NCBI RefSeq assembly: GCF_014897815.1
Contig: NZ_JABUZG010000052.1
Coordinates: forward strand, 93,020-157,019
From: Psychrobacter sp. PG1
Lineage (GTDB): Bacteria; Pseudomonadota; Gammaproteobacteria; Pseudomonadales; Moraxellaceae
Direction of reading: 5' to 3'
Length of the DNA: 64,000 nucleotides
Both the position numbers and the translations under genes were made by a program. The first letter of the stretch is position 1; each line of letters opens with the position of its first letter. Of the stretch, positions 9,580-19,487 are shown in pieces. Under the pieces are notes generated by a model. It searched no databases and was not told the DNA's origin. It was given only the letters and a program-made list of their open reading frames with translations.

Positions 9580-11091
9580 ATGCCACTGCCTTTATCACCG
9601 TCGCACTTACCTGCCGCCTCTCTACGTCTTGCCTGTGCCTTAGCAATAGCAACGACTCTTGCTGCTTGCCAAACCAGTACTATCAGCACCAACACATTGT
9701 CGACTGCTCAGAAGCCAGTCATTGAAAATACCTTGGGTAAAGATGAGCTAAACACAGCTAAATCAGGTCAAAACATTCAGCCCTCATCAGCATTGACCAT
9801 GGATATGTCAGGTCGACACGAATATCAATTAGAAAACGGTCTAAAGGTAGTGGTAAAAGAAGACCATCGCGCACCTGTGGTAATGACTCAAATCTGGTAT
9901 CGAGTTGGGTCAGCAGATGAGCCACTGGATAAAGGGGGCATCTCGCATTTGCTTGAGCATATGATGTTTAAAGGCACTACTAACGTTTCGAGCGACGACT
10001 ATGAGCGCTTGATTGCTAAATTTGGCGGCGTCAATAATGCGTTTACCAGCTACGACTATACGGGCTATTACGAGCTATTCCCTGCCAACCGTTTTCCTTT
10101 GGCATTAGAGCTAGAAGCGGATCGTATGAAAAACCTACTTTTTAATGAGCAGGAATTTACCAAAGAGCACCAAGTGGTCATGGAGGAGCGCCGCCAACGC
10201 ACTGATGATAATCCACTTGCTAAGGCTTATGAGTCATTTCGCTTATTGGCACTCCCGAATAGTCCAAAAGGCGAATCCGTTATTGGTCCGATGGATGAGC
10301 TTGAATCCATTACCCTTACAGATTTAAAAGACTGGTATAAAACATGGTACGCACCAAACAATGCAACGTTAGTCATCGTTGGCGACGTTAAGCCGCAAGA
10401 AGTGTTGGCTCAAGTCAAACGTTACTTTGGTGAGCTAACACCAAGCGATCTACCTAAACGTCCTGCCGTCAGTCAAAAAGGCTTCCGTGGCTATCAGCAA
10501 GTCGACTCCGAGCAAGCCGTACAAGTGCCAGTATTGTTAATGGGTTATAACGTACCCAGTCTCGTCACTGCTGGTGCAGCTAATGAAAAACAAGCTTATG
10601 CGCTCTCACTGGCTCAAGATGTATTAGACGGTGGTCTCTCTGCGCGCCTTGAGAGTCGATTGATACGCGAGCAAGGTTTACTTACCACAGTGGGCACTTC
10701 ATATGACTTGCTAGATCGTGGCGATGGACTGTTTTTGATACAAGCGACTCCACGTGAAGGTGTCAGCTTAGAGCAAGCACAACAAGCCATTATGGCTGAA
10801 ATAGAAAAGCTAAAAACCGATCCCATCGCCGCCGATGAAATCGAGCGTGCCAAAACCAATACGGTCACAGGGCTCGTCTATGCGCAAGACAGTATGGAAG
10901 GTCAGGCGCAGATGATTGGCTCCTTACAGTCTATCGGTCTTGACGATACGCTGCTTGCCAAATTGCCCACCAAACTCGATAGCGTGGCGATTGCTGACAT
11001 AGAAGCTGCTAGCAAAAAGTATTTGGTAAAGGACAATTTAACAGTGATGCATGTCATCCCACCTAAAGACCAAGCAGCGACAGAGAAATAA
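9580..11091 (+). CDS. M16-family zinc peptidase, lipoprotein (catalytic member)
   Basis: A 503-residue pitrilysin/PqqL-like metallopeptidase probably anchored to the outer membrane from the periplasmic side. A type II signal ends in LAAC (Cys30). The inverted zinc motif HLLEH (His123-His127) is intact and a downstream acidic segment VVMEERRQ (about 199-206) supplies the third zinc ligand. The second half is the M16C-type domain. It is followed 69 bases later by a second M16 gene lacking the zinc site, so the two likely form the usual active/inactive heterodimer. Substrate is unknown. Confidence 0.93.
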   Translation: MPLPLSPSHLPAASLRLACALAIATTLAACQTSTISTNTLSTAQKPVIENTLGKDELNTAKSGQNIQPSSALTMDMSGRHEYQLENGLKVVVKEDHRAPVVMTQIWYRVGSADEPLDKGGISHLLEHMMFKGTTNVSSDDYERLIAKFGGVNNAFTSYDYTGYYELFPANRFPLALELEADRMKNLLFNEQEFTKEHQVVMEERRQRTDDNPLAKAYESFRLLALPNSPKGESVIGPMDELESITLTDLKDWYKTWYAPNNATLVIVGDVKPQEVLAQVKRYFGELTPSDLPKRPAVSQKGFRGYQQVDSEQAVQVPVLLMGYNVPSLVTAGAANEKQAYALSLAQDVLDGGLSARLESRLIREQGLLTTVGTSYDLLDRGDGLFLIQATPREGVSLEQAQQAIMAEIEKLKTDPIAADEIERAKTNTVTGLVYAQDSMEGQAQMIGSLQSIGLDDTLLAKLPTKLDSVAIADIEAASKKYLVKDNLTVMHVIPPKDQAATEK

Positions 11092-11160
11092 TCGCGTCGT
11101 GTTAGCTCTTTATTCGATACAAGCGCCAATCATAAAGACCTTATTTATAAGAAGAAAACC

Positions 11161-12708
11161 ATGACTCAAAATAGTGATTTGTTGCAAAATAGAAAAAAAG
11201 CATGCAGCTCAATACCATCAGCAACCGCCACCATGCAAAAACTGTCGCATCTTAGTCTTTGCATCTTGCTAGGTCTAACAACGTTGACAGCACAAGCAAA
11301 CACAACAGGTGCTGAAGAATATCGTGGCTCTGCGGCCGTGGATACCAGCGCACCGATTGCCGCATTATCAAAGCTAACCAGCCTTGACGATGATAAACCG
11401 TTAACCGTTACTATCCCAACAATTCAGCAGTTCAAAACCAAGGCAGGCGTTCCCGTACGTTTTGTACAAACAACAGCCTTACCTATTGTCGATATCGACT
11501 TGCGTTTTAACGCTGGTAGCGCCCGTGATGGCAGTATTAGTAGCACAGGCTTTGGTATTGCTAATATGACTGCCACTATGTTGACACAAGGCTCTAAACG
11601 CTTAGACGAAAATGAATTTACTCGCGCTGTCGAAACCTTGGGCATCAATCTAAACAGTAGTGCTTATAAAGACATGTTTATTGTCTCGCTACGTAGCTTA
11701 TCTGATGATAAGCATCTACTTCCAGCCGTTGATTTAATGACTCAGATGCTCAGCGAACCTGCCTTTGACGACAGCATCCTAGCACGTAATAAAGCACGAT
11801 TATTGGTTGGTTTACAGCAGCAAAAACAAGATCCCAACAGCCTTGCTAGCATTGCATTTAGCGAAGCATTGTATGGCGAGCATCCTTACGCCCATCCATC
11901 AGCGGGTACGCTTGAAAGCGTTCCTACTATCGAAAAGCAACAACTGATAGATTTCAAAAACCGCTATTTGGTCGCAGCAAATGCCTCTGTTGCCATCACT
12001 GGTAATCTAACCTTAGAACAGGCAAAAAAACTGGCGGAAGATATCACTAGCAAATTACCGAAGGGTCAGCCTGCAACTGAGCTGCCTGAACCAAAACCAC
12101 TGAGCCAAGCCAAGCACATTCATATTCCCTTTCCAAGTACTCAAACCACCGTACTCATGGGACAATTGGGAGATAAGCGCGCCACCGATCCCCAGTCTCA
12201 GCAGAAGCAAACCAACTTTGCGGTTGGTAATGAGGTACTTGCAGGCGGTGATTTTAATGCGCGACTCATGACTGAGATTAGACAAAACTTGGGCTACACT
12301 TATGGCATATCAGGCTCTATGAATCCCATGCTGGCACGAGGACCGTACCAAATCGGTTTTTCAACGCGTAATGACAAGGCGCGCGCGGCCATTGATGCCA
12401 GCTTAGCCGTTATCAATGACACTTTAGAAAAAGGAATTACCAGCACTGAGATGCGCTTAACGACGGACAATCTTAAGAATAGCTTTCCGATGGGTTTTGC
12501 GAGCAATGCAGGAATTAATGGCTTACTTGGGATGATGAATTTTTATCAATTACCAAACAGCTATCTGACTGATTATGTCAAACGTGTTGATCAAGTAAAG
12601 CTATCAGAAGTCAATCAAACCATGCAAGATACCCTTAAACCTGATGATTTCCTGATTGTCACCGTTGGACAAGAGGATCCTTGGAAAGATAAAAAGACCA
12701 ATAAATAG
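11161..12708 (+). CDS. M16-family peptidase-like protein, non-catalytic partner
   Basis: A 515-residue exported M16 protein paired with the preceding gene. The region aligned with the zinc motif reads FNAGSARDGSISSTGFGIAN and has no HxxEH, so it should not cleave peptides itself; in family pairs this subunit shapes the chamber and binds substrate, and the conserved late 'R/Y' segment LGYTYGISGS is present. The chosen ATG has AAGAAGAAAA before it and gives about 24 residues ahead of the hydrophobic signal LSLCILLGLTTLTAQA. An ATG at 11233 would give a cleaner signal peptide but lacks a ribosome site. Confidence 0.9.
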   Translation: MTQNSDLLQNRKKACSSIPSATATMQKLSHLSLCILLGLTTLTAQANTTGAEEYRGSAAVDTSAPIAALSKLTSLDDDKPLTVTIPTIQQFKTKAGVPVRFVQTTALPIVDIDLRFNAGSARDGSISSTGFGIANMTATMLTQGSKRLDENEFTRAVETLGINLNSSAYKDMFIVSLRSLSDDKHLLPAVDLMTQMLSEPAFDDSILARNKARLLVGLQQQKQDPNSLASIAFSEALYGEHPYAHPSAGTLESVPTIEKQQLIDFKNRYLVAANASVAITGNLTLEQAKKLAEDITSKLPKGQPATELPEPKPLSQAKHIHIPFPSTQTTVLMGQLGDKRATDPQSQQKQTNFAVGNEVLAGGDFNARLMTEIRQNLGYTYGISGSMNPMLARGPYQIGFSTRNDKARAAIDASLAVINDTLEKGITSTEMRLTTDNLKNSFPMGFASNAGINGLLGMMNFYQLPNSYLTDYVKRVDQVKLSEVNQTMQDTLKPDDFLIVTVGQEDPWKDKKTNK

Positions 12709-12714
12709 CCGCAC

Positions 12715-12760
12715 AAAGAAATGCTGGGCAACACTATTTAGTATTGCCCAGCATTTCTTT
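12715..12760. terminator. Bidirectional terminator
   Basis: A perfect 17-base inverted repeat AAAGAAATGCTGGGCAA / TTGCCCAGCATTTCTTT with a 12-base loop, placed between the convergent M16 gene and the lipoprotein gene. Confidence 0.8.
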
Positions 12761-12862
12761 ATAGGTTGGCACTCTTTATGAGTGGTAATAAATTATGAGT
12801 AGCACTGTTTATGAGTGGTACTAAAAGTCGATAATGGGTTGTCCATACAAAAAATAATGCTC

Positions 12863-13438
12863 TTAACCAGAAATAGTCACTGCCACGTCATACATGAAAT
12901 TTTCAGGCTTATAAGTTGCACCATTATAGGTCAATCGAATCACGTGCTTGTCATAAGAGTCTACTTGATAATCACCATTGGCGAAATCATGCAGGGCTGG
13001 CACTATTAGTAGCGCTTCAATTTGACTGTCGTTAATGCTAACCGAGATTTGCTGACCACTGCGTGGGTATAAAAAATAATCACAATGATTATTCACCATC
13101 ACTTCTGCAGTACGCTCAACGACCTGACTGCCTATTTCTTCTTGTATGAGTTTTGGACAGATATCTGAGCGCTTTGAAGCCAGCCGAGCGTAAGAGTTCT
13201 TGATATTATCTTCAATATCTTCAACGTCCTGTAAGTTTCTATCAGGATCAGTAGCAGAATCTTCGGCTGTTAGAGAGCCTTGTTCAGAAAACGTTTCTGG
13301 GCTACAAGCACTGATCAATAAAAGAGATAGCAAGACCGAACCAAACAAAGCCATATACGTGTTATTTGATTGCAAAAACGCTTTTTTTGGCTTATCAGAC
13401 TTATGTGTTTTCACCATGGTTGAATACCGCTTCTTCAT
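12863..13438 (-). CDS. Hypothetical lipoprotein
   Basis: A 191-residue protein that I do not recognise. A basic N-terminus of about 28 residues precedes the hydrophobic YMALFGSVLLSLLLISAC; the Cys at 46 fits a lipobox (ISAC). The mature part starts with an acidic Ser/Asp-rich linker, then a compact domain of about 130 residues containing three Cys (SDICPK, NHCDYFLY) that may form a disulfide. The start at 13438 has AGGA close upstream. Likely an envelope protein of a lineage-restricted family; no enzymatic motif is visible. Confidence 0.75.
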   Translation of the reverse strand: MKKRYSTMVKTHKSDKPKKAFLQSNNTYMALFGSVLLSLLLISACSPETFSEQGSLTAEDSATDPDRNLQDVEDIEDNIKNSYARLASKRSDICPKLIQEEIGSQVVERTAEVMVNNHCDYFLYPRSGQQISVSINDSQIEALLIVPALHDFANGDYQVDSYDKHVIRLTYNGATYKPENFMYDVAVTISG

Positions 13439-13621
13439 AAATCCTACTTACAATAGACGCTATGTTATTTCATAAACTAAATGATCATTAACCATAGTTT
13501 TGTAATGCTAAACTATTTATCATTTAGCGCTGCCTTTCATCAGTATTATTATAGCGCTTTTACTCTAACTTAATTAGCTCTGGCTCATATTTATTTGATT
13601 TTTTGATAGATCATAGATGAC

Positions 13622-14566
13622 TTAATAGCGGCACGAAGATGAGCTGCTGGCGTGATTGAAGCCCCATTTACGGTAACCATCCGTGTCTAGATGTATCGCA
13701 CCCGTAGCATATAGCCCTAAACCAAAATTATGAGATTGCCCCTGATATTGCCAAAACTGGCATAAGCCATCTTGCATCGTACTGAGCCGCCATAAGTTAT
13801 CTTCATACTCTGGCACCCAGATGTCGATAGCACTGGCATTCATATGCTTGCTACTATCGGCACCGCCTGCACAGTCATTAAGACCAGGACTGCGATATAC
13901 CGAGCGTATTTCACTACTGATGGGTAGAATTCCTTGATGCTTCAATTCGCCGTACAAGCGTAATGTTGGGACGATATTTGCCCATAATTCTTGCGGTGGT
14001 AACTGATAAGGCTCATAACCACATTTGCTCCAGCTTCGCGCTGTTGTGAGCAACTGCGACATAGGCGGTACATTTTGTGCGCCTACCCGCGAATTTAGGT
14101 AGCGTTGAAAATCTGCTACTTGCCTAGCACGGTAGCTATTGCTATTCAACCACGCGTTAAAATCCATACTAATAGAATCAGTATAAGTACTATTGTAAGT
14201 ATTATTCGCAGTGCTGTAGCTGTTATTACTGTAAGTTGTATTATAAGCAGGCGCGCGCCGATTGACATTCATGCGCTTATTTTCTTCAATAGACAGACTG
14301 TCATCGAAATCAAAATCACGCTGCTTTTGAGCAATCAATCCTTGCATGCTATCGCCACTCAGCATGGTAACGCCAGAATTATAGCTTGTAGTATTCGTCG
14401 AAGGTCTGATGTGAGCATTACTGCTACTACCCTGACGTACTTGGATACGGCGTTCACTATTGTCGCTGATAATAGCGGCATGAACAGAGATGCTACTGGC
14501 ACACATGAGTAGTGCAAGCATAGGCTTGTGAATCTGCCTATAAGAATATTTTTTTGTATTGGTCAT
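13622..14566 (-). CDS. Secreted M15-type D,D-peptidase-like protein
   Basis: A 314-residue exported protein. An N-terminal signal (MLALLMCASSISVHA, 16-30) is followed by a low-complexity region rich in Asn, Ser, Thr and Tyr (about 105-132). The C-terminal domain carries the zinc ligands of the peptidase M15 fold: SKHMNASAID (His241, Asp248) and AIHLD (His292, with Asp294), preceded by a SVYRSPGLN segment. The canonical SxHxxGxAxD motif has Ala where Gly is usual. It should trim D-Ala-D-Ala or act on peptidoglycan peptides, consistent with the neighbouring rodA and rlpA-like genes, but activity is inferred. Confidence 0.78.
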   Translation of the reverse strand: MTNTKKYSYRQIHKPMLALLMCASSISVHAAIISDNSERRIQVRQGSSSNAHIRPSTNTTSYNSGVTMLSGDSMQGLIAQKQRDFDFDDSLSIEENKRMNVNRRAPAYNTTYSNNSYSTANNTYNSTYTDSISMDFNAWLNSNSYRARQVADFQRYLNSRVGAQNVPPMSQLLTTARSWSKCGYEPYQLPPQELWANIVPTLRLYGELKHQGILPISSEIRSVYRSPGLNDCAGGADSSKHMNASAIDIWVPEYEDNLWRLSTMQDGLCQFWQYQGQSHNFGLGLYATGAIHLDTDGYRKWGFNHASSSSSCRY

Positions 14567-14829
14567 TGCAACAAGCTACCGCTAAAAACGTTTTATCGAT
14601 ACTATCAAATTTTCAGCAAGCAAGCTAAACTATCGCCTCTAATCAGAGGCGTGTTATTGGTAATTAACACTTATCCTTATAATTTTTATAATTATGTGAC
14701 TTTATTTCTTATGTGTTACTTTATCTACGATATTTTACTTGCATAGATATAAATATGGTGCGATTACCTTTAAATGTTGATTTGATTTGAAACTTCCCTC
14801 TTACCTCAATTGCCAGACACACTTTGCCT

Positions 14830-15972
14830 ATGTCTTCTAATCCGCAATACCGTTTTTCACGTCAGAGCCATCATTTAGGCCAAGGTCATGCACCATCGTT
14901 ATGGCAGCGTATACATATCGATCCATGGTTGACCCTCCTCTTATTGACGGTTTGCTGCATTGGTTTGACAATTTTATATAGTGCGGCTGGTCAAGATGTC
15001 GGTATGGTATTACGTCAAATGGTCAGCTATGGTGTGGCCTTTACGGTTATGTTTATCATGGCACAGATACCGCCTAGCCTTTATCGCACTTTTACACCCA
15101 TCTTCTATGTAATGGGATTAATTTTATTGGTATTGGTCGATATCATCGGTGAAGTACGTATGGGTGCTCAGCGCTGGATTAATTTACCAGGGTTTGGCAG
15201 TGTGCAACCCTCAGAATTTATGAAACTTGGGATGCCAATGATGTGTGCTTGGTTTTTATCCAAGCGTGATCTACCGCCCTCTCTATCTAGCATCGTCATT
15301 ACCTTAGCCTTAATCATCGTCCCTGTATTATTAATTGCAAAAGAACCTGATCTTGGGACGTCGCTATTGGTGGCAGCCAGTGGTATTTTTGTGCTTTTTT
15401 TGGCAGGGTTGTCTTGGCGATTGATTTCAGCTGCCGCCATATTAGCGATACCGCTTATTGCGATTGCTTGGAATTTTCTATTACATGATTATCAGCGTAC
15501 CCGTGTCTTAACACTGCTAAATCCTGAAGCTGATGTACAAGGGGCTGGGTGGAATATCATTCAGTCAAAAACCGCTATCGGTGCGGGTGGGCTCACTGGT
15601 AAGGGCTATTTAGAAGGCACGCAGTCGCATTTACATTTTTTACCAGAGGGTCATACTGATTTTATTATCGCGGCTTTTTCAGAAGAGTTTGGCTTGTTGG
15701 GCGTGATTTTATTAATGTTCATTTATTCCTGTTTGCTCCTGCGCGCCTTATACATCGCTTTCACCCATCCTGATGTATACAGTAGATTACTAGCGGGTGC
15801 AATTGCCATGTCTTTCTTTGTTTATGTATTCGTTAATGTGGGTATGGTTGGTGGTATTCTACCCGTCGTCGGCGTTCCTCTGCCCTTCATTAGCTATGGC
15901 GGTACTGCGATCGTCACTTTGATGGCAGGATTTGGACTACTTATGTCCATTCACACTCACAAGCCCAGTTGA
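14830..15972 (+). CDS. rodA: Rod-shape peptidoglycan polymerase RodA (SEDS family)
   Basis: Inner-membrane SEDS glycosyltransferase that polymerises lipid II for side-wall growth with PBP2. About ten membrane helices are visible, with QPSEFMKLGMPM and GKGYLEGTQSHLHFLPEGHTDFI typical of RodA, and the family end segment PVVGVPLPFISYGGTAI. The ATG at 14830 was chosen over a TTG two codons earlier; neither has a strong ribosome site. In many species mrdA (PBP2) lies next to it; here it is flanked by an M15 peptidase and, after a long gap, an RlpA-like protein. Confidence 0.94.
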   Translation: MSSNPQYRFSRQSHHLGQGHAPSLWQRIHIDPWLTLLLLTVCCIGLTILYSAAGQDVGMVLRQMVSYGVAFTVMFIMAQIPPSLYRTFTPIFYVMGLILLVLVDIIGEVRMGAQRWINLPGFGSVQPSEFMKLGMPMMCAWFLSKRDLPPSLSSIVITLALIIVPVLLIAKEPDLGTSLLVAASGIFVLFLAGLSWRLISAAAILAIPLIAIAWNFLLHDYQRTRVLTLLNPEADVQGAGWNIIQSKTAIGAGGLTGKGYLEGTQSHLHFLPEGHTDFIIAAFSEEFGLLGVILLMFIYSCLLLRALYIAFTHPDVYSRLLAGAIAMSFFVYVFVNVGMVGGILPVVGVPLPFISYGGTAIVTLMAGFGLLMSIHTHKPS

Positions 15973-16892
15973 TGCACAGTTACTAGTGATTCTCTAATGA
16001 ACATTCAAACTTTACCTTAATGCTATTCATGTTAAAAATCAAAAAATACAGGCTATATAAAAGTCGTAAGGCGGATGAACCAGCCAATTAAAGTCTTCAT
16101 TTAGAGTGTTGTCACATGCAAAATGGTCGAAAATAAATATAAATCAACAACAAATTAAGAGTTTCTAACAAATTTTATTGTTTCATCATTTTATGGCAAG
16201 TCCTATAACTTGCCATAAAAATCCTCCTATCTACTTTTAATAATAAATACAAGCCATTGATTTAATTGAAATAATTAAAAATACCCTCATATTTCTTCTC
16301 ATTAAAACACTTCGTTGCCAATTGGTACTGATAGATTTTAATCCTTGTTTTTTACAAATAATTGCGTTAACCTCGTTTTACTGTACTTTGATACATAACC
16401 CGTACATAGCTACTAATAAACTTTGCATTTAATTATATTTTGGTTGTAGCTCGGACGTATAGTTAGCGAATTGTAGATTCCAAGCTTTCAAATACACTAC
16501 TTAATTAACGGTTTAATAACAAAGACACACGCAATACCTTCTAAAACCTTTATTAATTTAGCAATGTTAGAAAGCTTGTAAATAGCACATATAGCGGACT
16601 CGGTACTCAACCTTTGTATTCGGATTGGGTGTTATACTAATATCGTTAGCTGTCATTTGAGCGTTTCATAAGTATCTTTGGTCGTATTATCCTGACCCGC
16701 TTATGATAATAAAATGAAAAATTACCATACCTTAAAATCTATAAAAGCCATGTTTAATATCAATAATTATATGAAAAAAATATTGATGATGCGGCTTTAG
16801 AGTTTGTGACGCTGTTAGATTGGTCTAACATTGCCACGCTCAGTCTAGAACTATTAGAGTTAGATTTTAAAGTATAAGTTATAGAGGTATCT
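15973..16892. other. Long AT-rich intergenic region with a hairpin and a coding-like relic
   Basis: Some 920 bases with no intact gene, unusually AT rich for this window. It contains an inverted repeat TTTATGGCAAG / CTTGCCATAAA at 16190-16219, which lacks a T run but may end the rodA transcript. The last 90 bases (16776-16876) are open in one frame without a start and read like the C-terminus of a protein (see separate entry). The promoter of the rlpA-like gene must also lie here. Confidence 0.5.
16775..16876 (+). pseudogene. Possible 3' relic of a lost gene
   Basis: A stop-free stretch of about 33 codons ending with TAA, whose translation contains EFVTLLDWSNIATLSLELL and ends ELDFKV. Composition and the Leu-rich amphipathic pattern look protein-like, and the style resembles the winged-helix end of DprA-type proteins, but no start codon exists in frame (a TAA lies just upstream). 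It could be chance. It sits 16 bases before the rlpA-like gene. Confidence 0.3.
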
Positions 16893-17507
16893 ATGAATAA
16901 GCGTTTATCTGGTTTACTTACCATGTCAGCAGTATTGTTTGCGGGCTCCGCAGTTGCTACTAATGCAAATGCTGTAGAAGCAAAAAGCTCTCTTGCGATG
17001 ATTTCACAAGATAACGCCTCCCATATCGATCGTGTACTTGGTGAGCTTAGCCGTCAGCATGATGGCGCATCAAGTTTGGTGAAGTCAGCACGCCAACCAA
17101 CTTCATTGGCACTTAGCAGCTCGCTGTTAGCCAGTGACACCTCTCAACTGACCAATGATGAAGATGTATTAGAGCGTCTGACAGCTGTAGCCTCTAACTC
17201 GGTCAGTAAATTTAAGCAAACAGGCCTAGCCTCTTGGTATGGTCGTAAATTCCATGGTCGTAAAACAGCTAGTGGCGAAACATTCGATATGAATGGTTTG
17301 ACAGCGGCGCATCGTTCACTACCATTGAATTGCTATGTTAAAGTCACGAATAAGACTAATGGTAAAAGCGTCGTGGTAAAAGTGAATGATCGTGGTCCAT
17401 TCCATGGTAACCGTGTGCTAGATTTGTCTTATGGTGCTGCCAAAAAACTCGGTATTACGGGTAAAGGTGTGGGTAATGTTGCTATTGAGCGCGTTTCAGG
17501 ACCATAA
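16893..17507 (+). CDS. RlpA-like septal ring lytic transglycosylase family protein
   Basis: A 204-residue exported protein: signal peptide at 1-27 (cleavage near ANAVEA), a variable linker to about residue 107, then a double-psi beta-barrel domain starting TGLASWYGRKFHGRKTASGE and including LPLNCYVKVTN and VKVNDRGPFHGNRVLDLSY. The DPBB with these motifs is that of RlpA, which cleaves denuded glycan strands in Pseudomonas. Unlike E. coli RlpA it has neither a lipobox nor a SPOR domain, so septal targeting by SPOR is absent. AGAGGT lies upstream of the ATG. Confidence 0.9.
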   Translation: MNKRLSGLLTMSAVLFAGSAVATNANAVEAKSSLAMISQDNASHIDRVLGELSRQHDGASSLVKSARQPTSLALSSSLLASDTSQLTNDEDVLERLTAVASNSVSKFKQTGLASWYGRKFHGRKTASGETFDMNGLTAAHRSLPLNCYVKVTNKTNGKSVVVKVNDRGPFHGNRVLDLSYGAAKKLGITGKGVGNVAIERVSGP

Positions 17508-17553
17508 TTCTAAAAAAACAGTCTATTTGCATTAAACCATAAAAAAAACCATA

Positions 17554-17589
17554 AAAAGCGCCTAACACATCAGTGTTAGGCGCTTTTTT
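17554..17589 (+). terminator. Terminator after the rlpA-like gene
   Basis: Stem AAAGCGCCTAACAC / GTGTTAGGCGCTTT with a short loop and six T on the plus strand. Confidence 0.9.
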
Positions 17590-17689
17590 GTAGTTTCAGT
17601 TTATTGTATCCATTAGGCTACAGATAAAGCTGTAGCGCTTAGCAATGACTTATAAAATAACCATAATCAAAATGATTAACCCTTACACC

Positions 17690-19129
17690 TTATAGTTCAA
17701 ATGCACTCTCAATGGCATCATCGAGACGTTCAACGGCAATCACATTGATGCCTTTAAATTGAGGAGCATCCTTAGCAGGCGCATTGGCTTTTGGAATAAT
17801 GGCATACTTAAACCCATGTTTCATCGCTTCCTTTAAACGTTCTTGACCGTTCGGTACAGGACGGATTTCACCCGACAATCCCACTTCACCAAATACAGCC
17901 AATGATGATGGCAAGGCTTTTTCTTTAATACTTGAGGCACAAGCCAACAATACTGCTAAGTCAGATCCCGTCTCTATGACCTTGACACCACCGACGACGT
18001 TGACATACACATCTTGTCCGCTGGTATGAATACCGCCATGACGATGCATGACGGCCAGCAGCATGGACAGGCGCTGAAAATCCAATCCTAATGCCATTCG
18101 TCTAGGTGAGCCTTGCGAATCATCGACTAACGCTTGTACCTCCACCAACAAGGGTCGTGTGCCTTCGCGGCTGACCATGACAACAGATCCAGCAACGGGT
18201 TTGTCATAGCGACTCAAAAATATCGCTGATGGATTGGCGACCTCTTTCAGTCCCATATCTGTCATACCAAAAATACCTAATTCGTTAACGGCACCGAAGC
18301 GGTTTTTGACGGCACGAATCATCCGAAAGCGTGAGTCTGATTGACCTTCAAAATATAAAACCGTATCAACCATGTGTTCAAGAACGCGCGGCCCTGCGAG
18401 CGTGCCTTCCTTGGTTACATGACCCACTAAAAATAGCGCGGTGCCAGTCTGTTTGGCGTAGCGAGTCAAGATGGCCGCAGACTCTCGAATTTGACTGACG
18501 CCGCCAGGTGCAGAATTGATTGCATCCGTATAAATGGTTTGAATAGAGTCAATAATAGCGATGGCAGGCTGCTCTTGAGTCAAGGCGGCACAAATAGTTT
18601 CTACATTGGTTTCGGCCAGTACGCGTAATCTATCAGCCGGTAAATCTAAGCGCCTAGCGCGCATAGCAACCTGTGCCAATGATTCTTCACCAGTCACATA
18701 CAAGGCGCTACCTGCCAATGAGTCGGCACGTGCCATATTAGTCGCAGTTTGCAGCAAAATCGTCGATTTACCGATACCAGGATCACCGCCGATTAAAACG
18801 ACTGAACCAGCAACCAATCCACCACCAAGTACACGATCAAACTCACTAATACCAGTTGGTAAGCGTGTGTCTAGCGTTACGCTCACGGCATTAAGCGGCA
18901 TGACCGCACTATGCGTACCCGAATAATTTCCTGCTGGTGCACCACCTGATTCACGAGATGCTGATCGATTTGCTGCTGGTTTAGAAACGTTTTTATTGTG
19001 ATGCGGCATGCTCACATTTGGTGCTTCGACCAAGCTATTCCATTCACCGCAATCAGTACATTGCCCTGCCCACTTGCCAAAATGCGCGCCGCAGTGCTGA
19101 CAGACATAACTACTCTTATTTTTTGCCAT
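17690..19129 (-). CDS. radA: DNA repair protein RadA (Sms)
   Basis: A RecA-like ATPase/helicase that extends D-loops and processes recombination intermediates. Domains in order: four-Cys zinc finger CQHCGAHFGKWAGQCTDC (10-27), RecA core with Walker A GGDPGIGKST (about 114-123), the RadA signature KNRFG (about 270) and the C-terminal Lon-protease-like domain ending EVGLSGEIRPVPNGQERLKEA-type sequence. Length 479 is normal. It stands alone between an RlpA-like gene and the lpt block. Confidence 0.97.
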   Translation of the reverse strand: MAKNKSSYVCQHCGAHFGKWAGQCTDCGEWNSLVEAPNVSMPHHNKNVSKPAANRSASRESGGAPAGNYSGTHSAVMPLNAVSVTLDTRLPTGISEFDRVLGGGLVAGSVVLIGGDPGIGKSTILLQTATNMARADSLAGSALYVTGEESLAQVAMRARRLDLPADRLRVLAETNVETICAALTQEQPAIAIIDSIQTIYTDAINSAPGGVSQIRESAAILTRYAKQTGTALFLVGHVTKEGTLAGPRVLEHMVDTVLYFEGQSDSRFRMIRAVKNRFGAVNELGIFGMTDMGLKEVANPSAIFLSRYDKPVAGSVVMVSREGTRPLLVEVQALVDDSQGSPRRMALGLDFQRLSMLLAVMHRHGGIHTSGQDVYVNVVGGVKVIETGSDLAVLLACASSIKEKALPSSLAVFGEVGLSGEIRPVPNGQERLKEAMKHGFKYAIIPKANAPAKDAPQFKGINVIAVERLDDAIESAFEL

Positions 19130-19487
19130 AACGTATGAACCTTATTCAAGTGTCCAATCAAGATTAATTGATAAAATATCGTGACGCTCTGATAAGCGTT
19201 AATTTGAGAATGATCTTTGAGATAAATTAGCCATCAGTATGATGGACTAAATCTTATAGAAGAGGTGATGCTAAATATGATGAATAGCTAGATATAGGAA
19301 AAGTAGCAAGCGCTGTCTTGAGAACTTAATGGAAATTATAAGTCTAACAGACAGCGTAAATAGTAGCGCGAAAAACACGTTAAGATATTAGGTGTGTATT
19401 GAACATTTAAAAATACGCAGAGCTAATCGATGCGCATTTGGCAAAAAAATGTATTCGAGACAAGTCCAATGCTCAACACATCCTCAT
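19130..19487. other. Intergenic region radA/lptB with a repeat-end-like motif
   Basis: About 360 bases. The only notable feature is GGTGTGTATTGAACATT at 19391-19407, which resembles the end of the MITE found at 38886. The lptB stop lies at its right edge and the radA promoter must lie at its left. Confidence 0.4.

Noticed and set aside
11161..12708. Second M16 protein as an active protease
   Set aside because: The HxxEH zinc motif is missing at the expected place, so it was called a non-catalytic partner.
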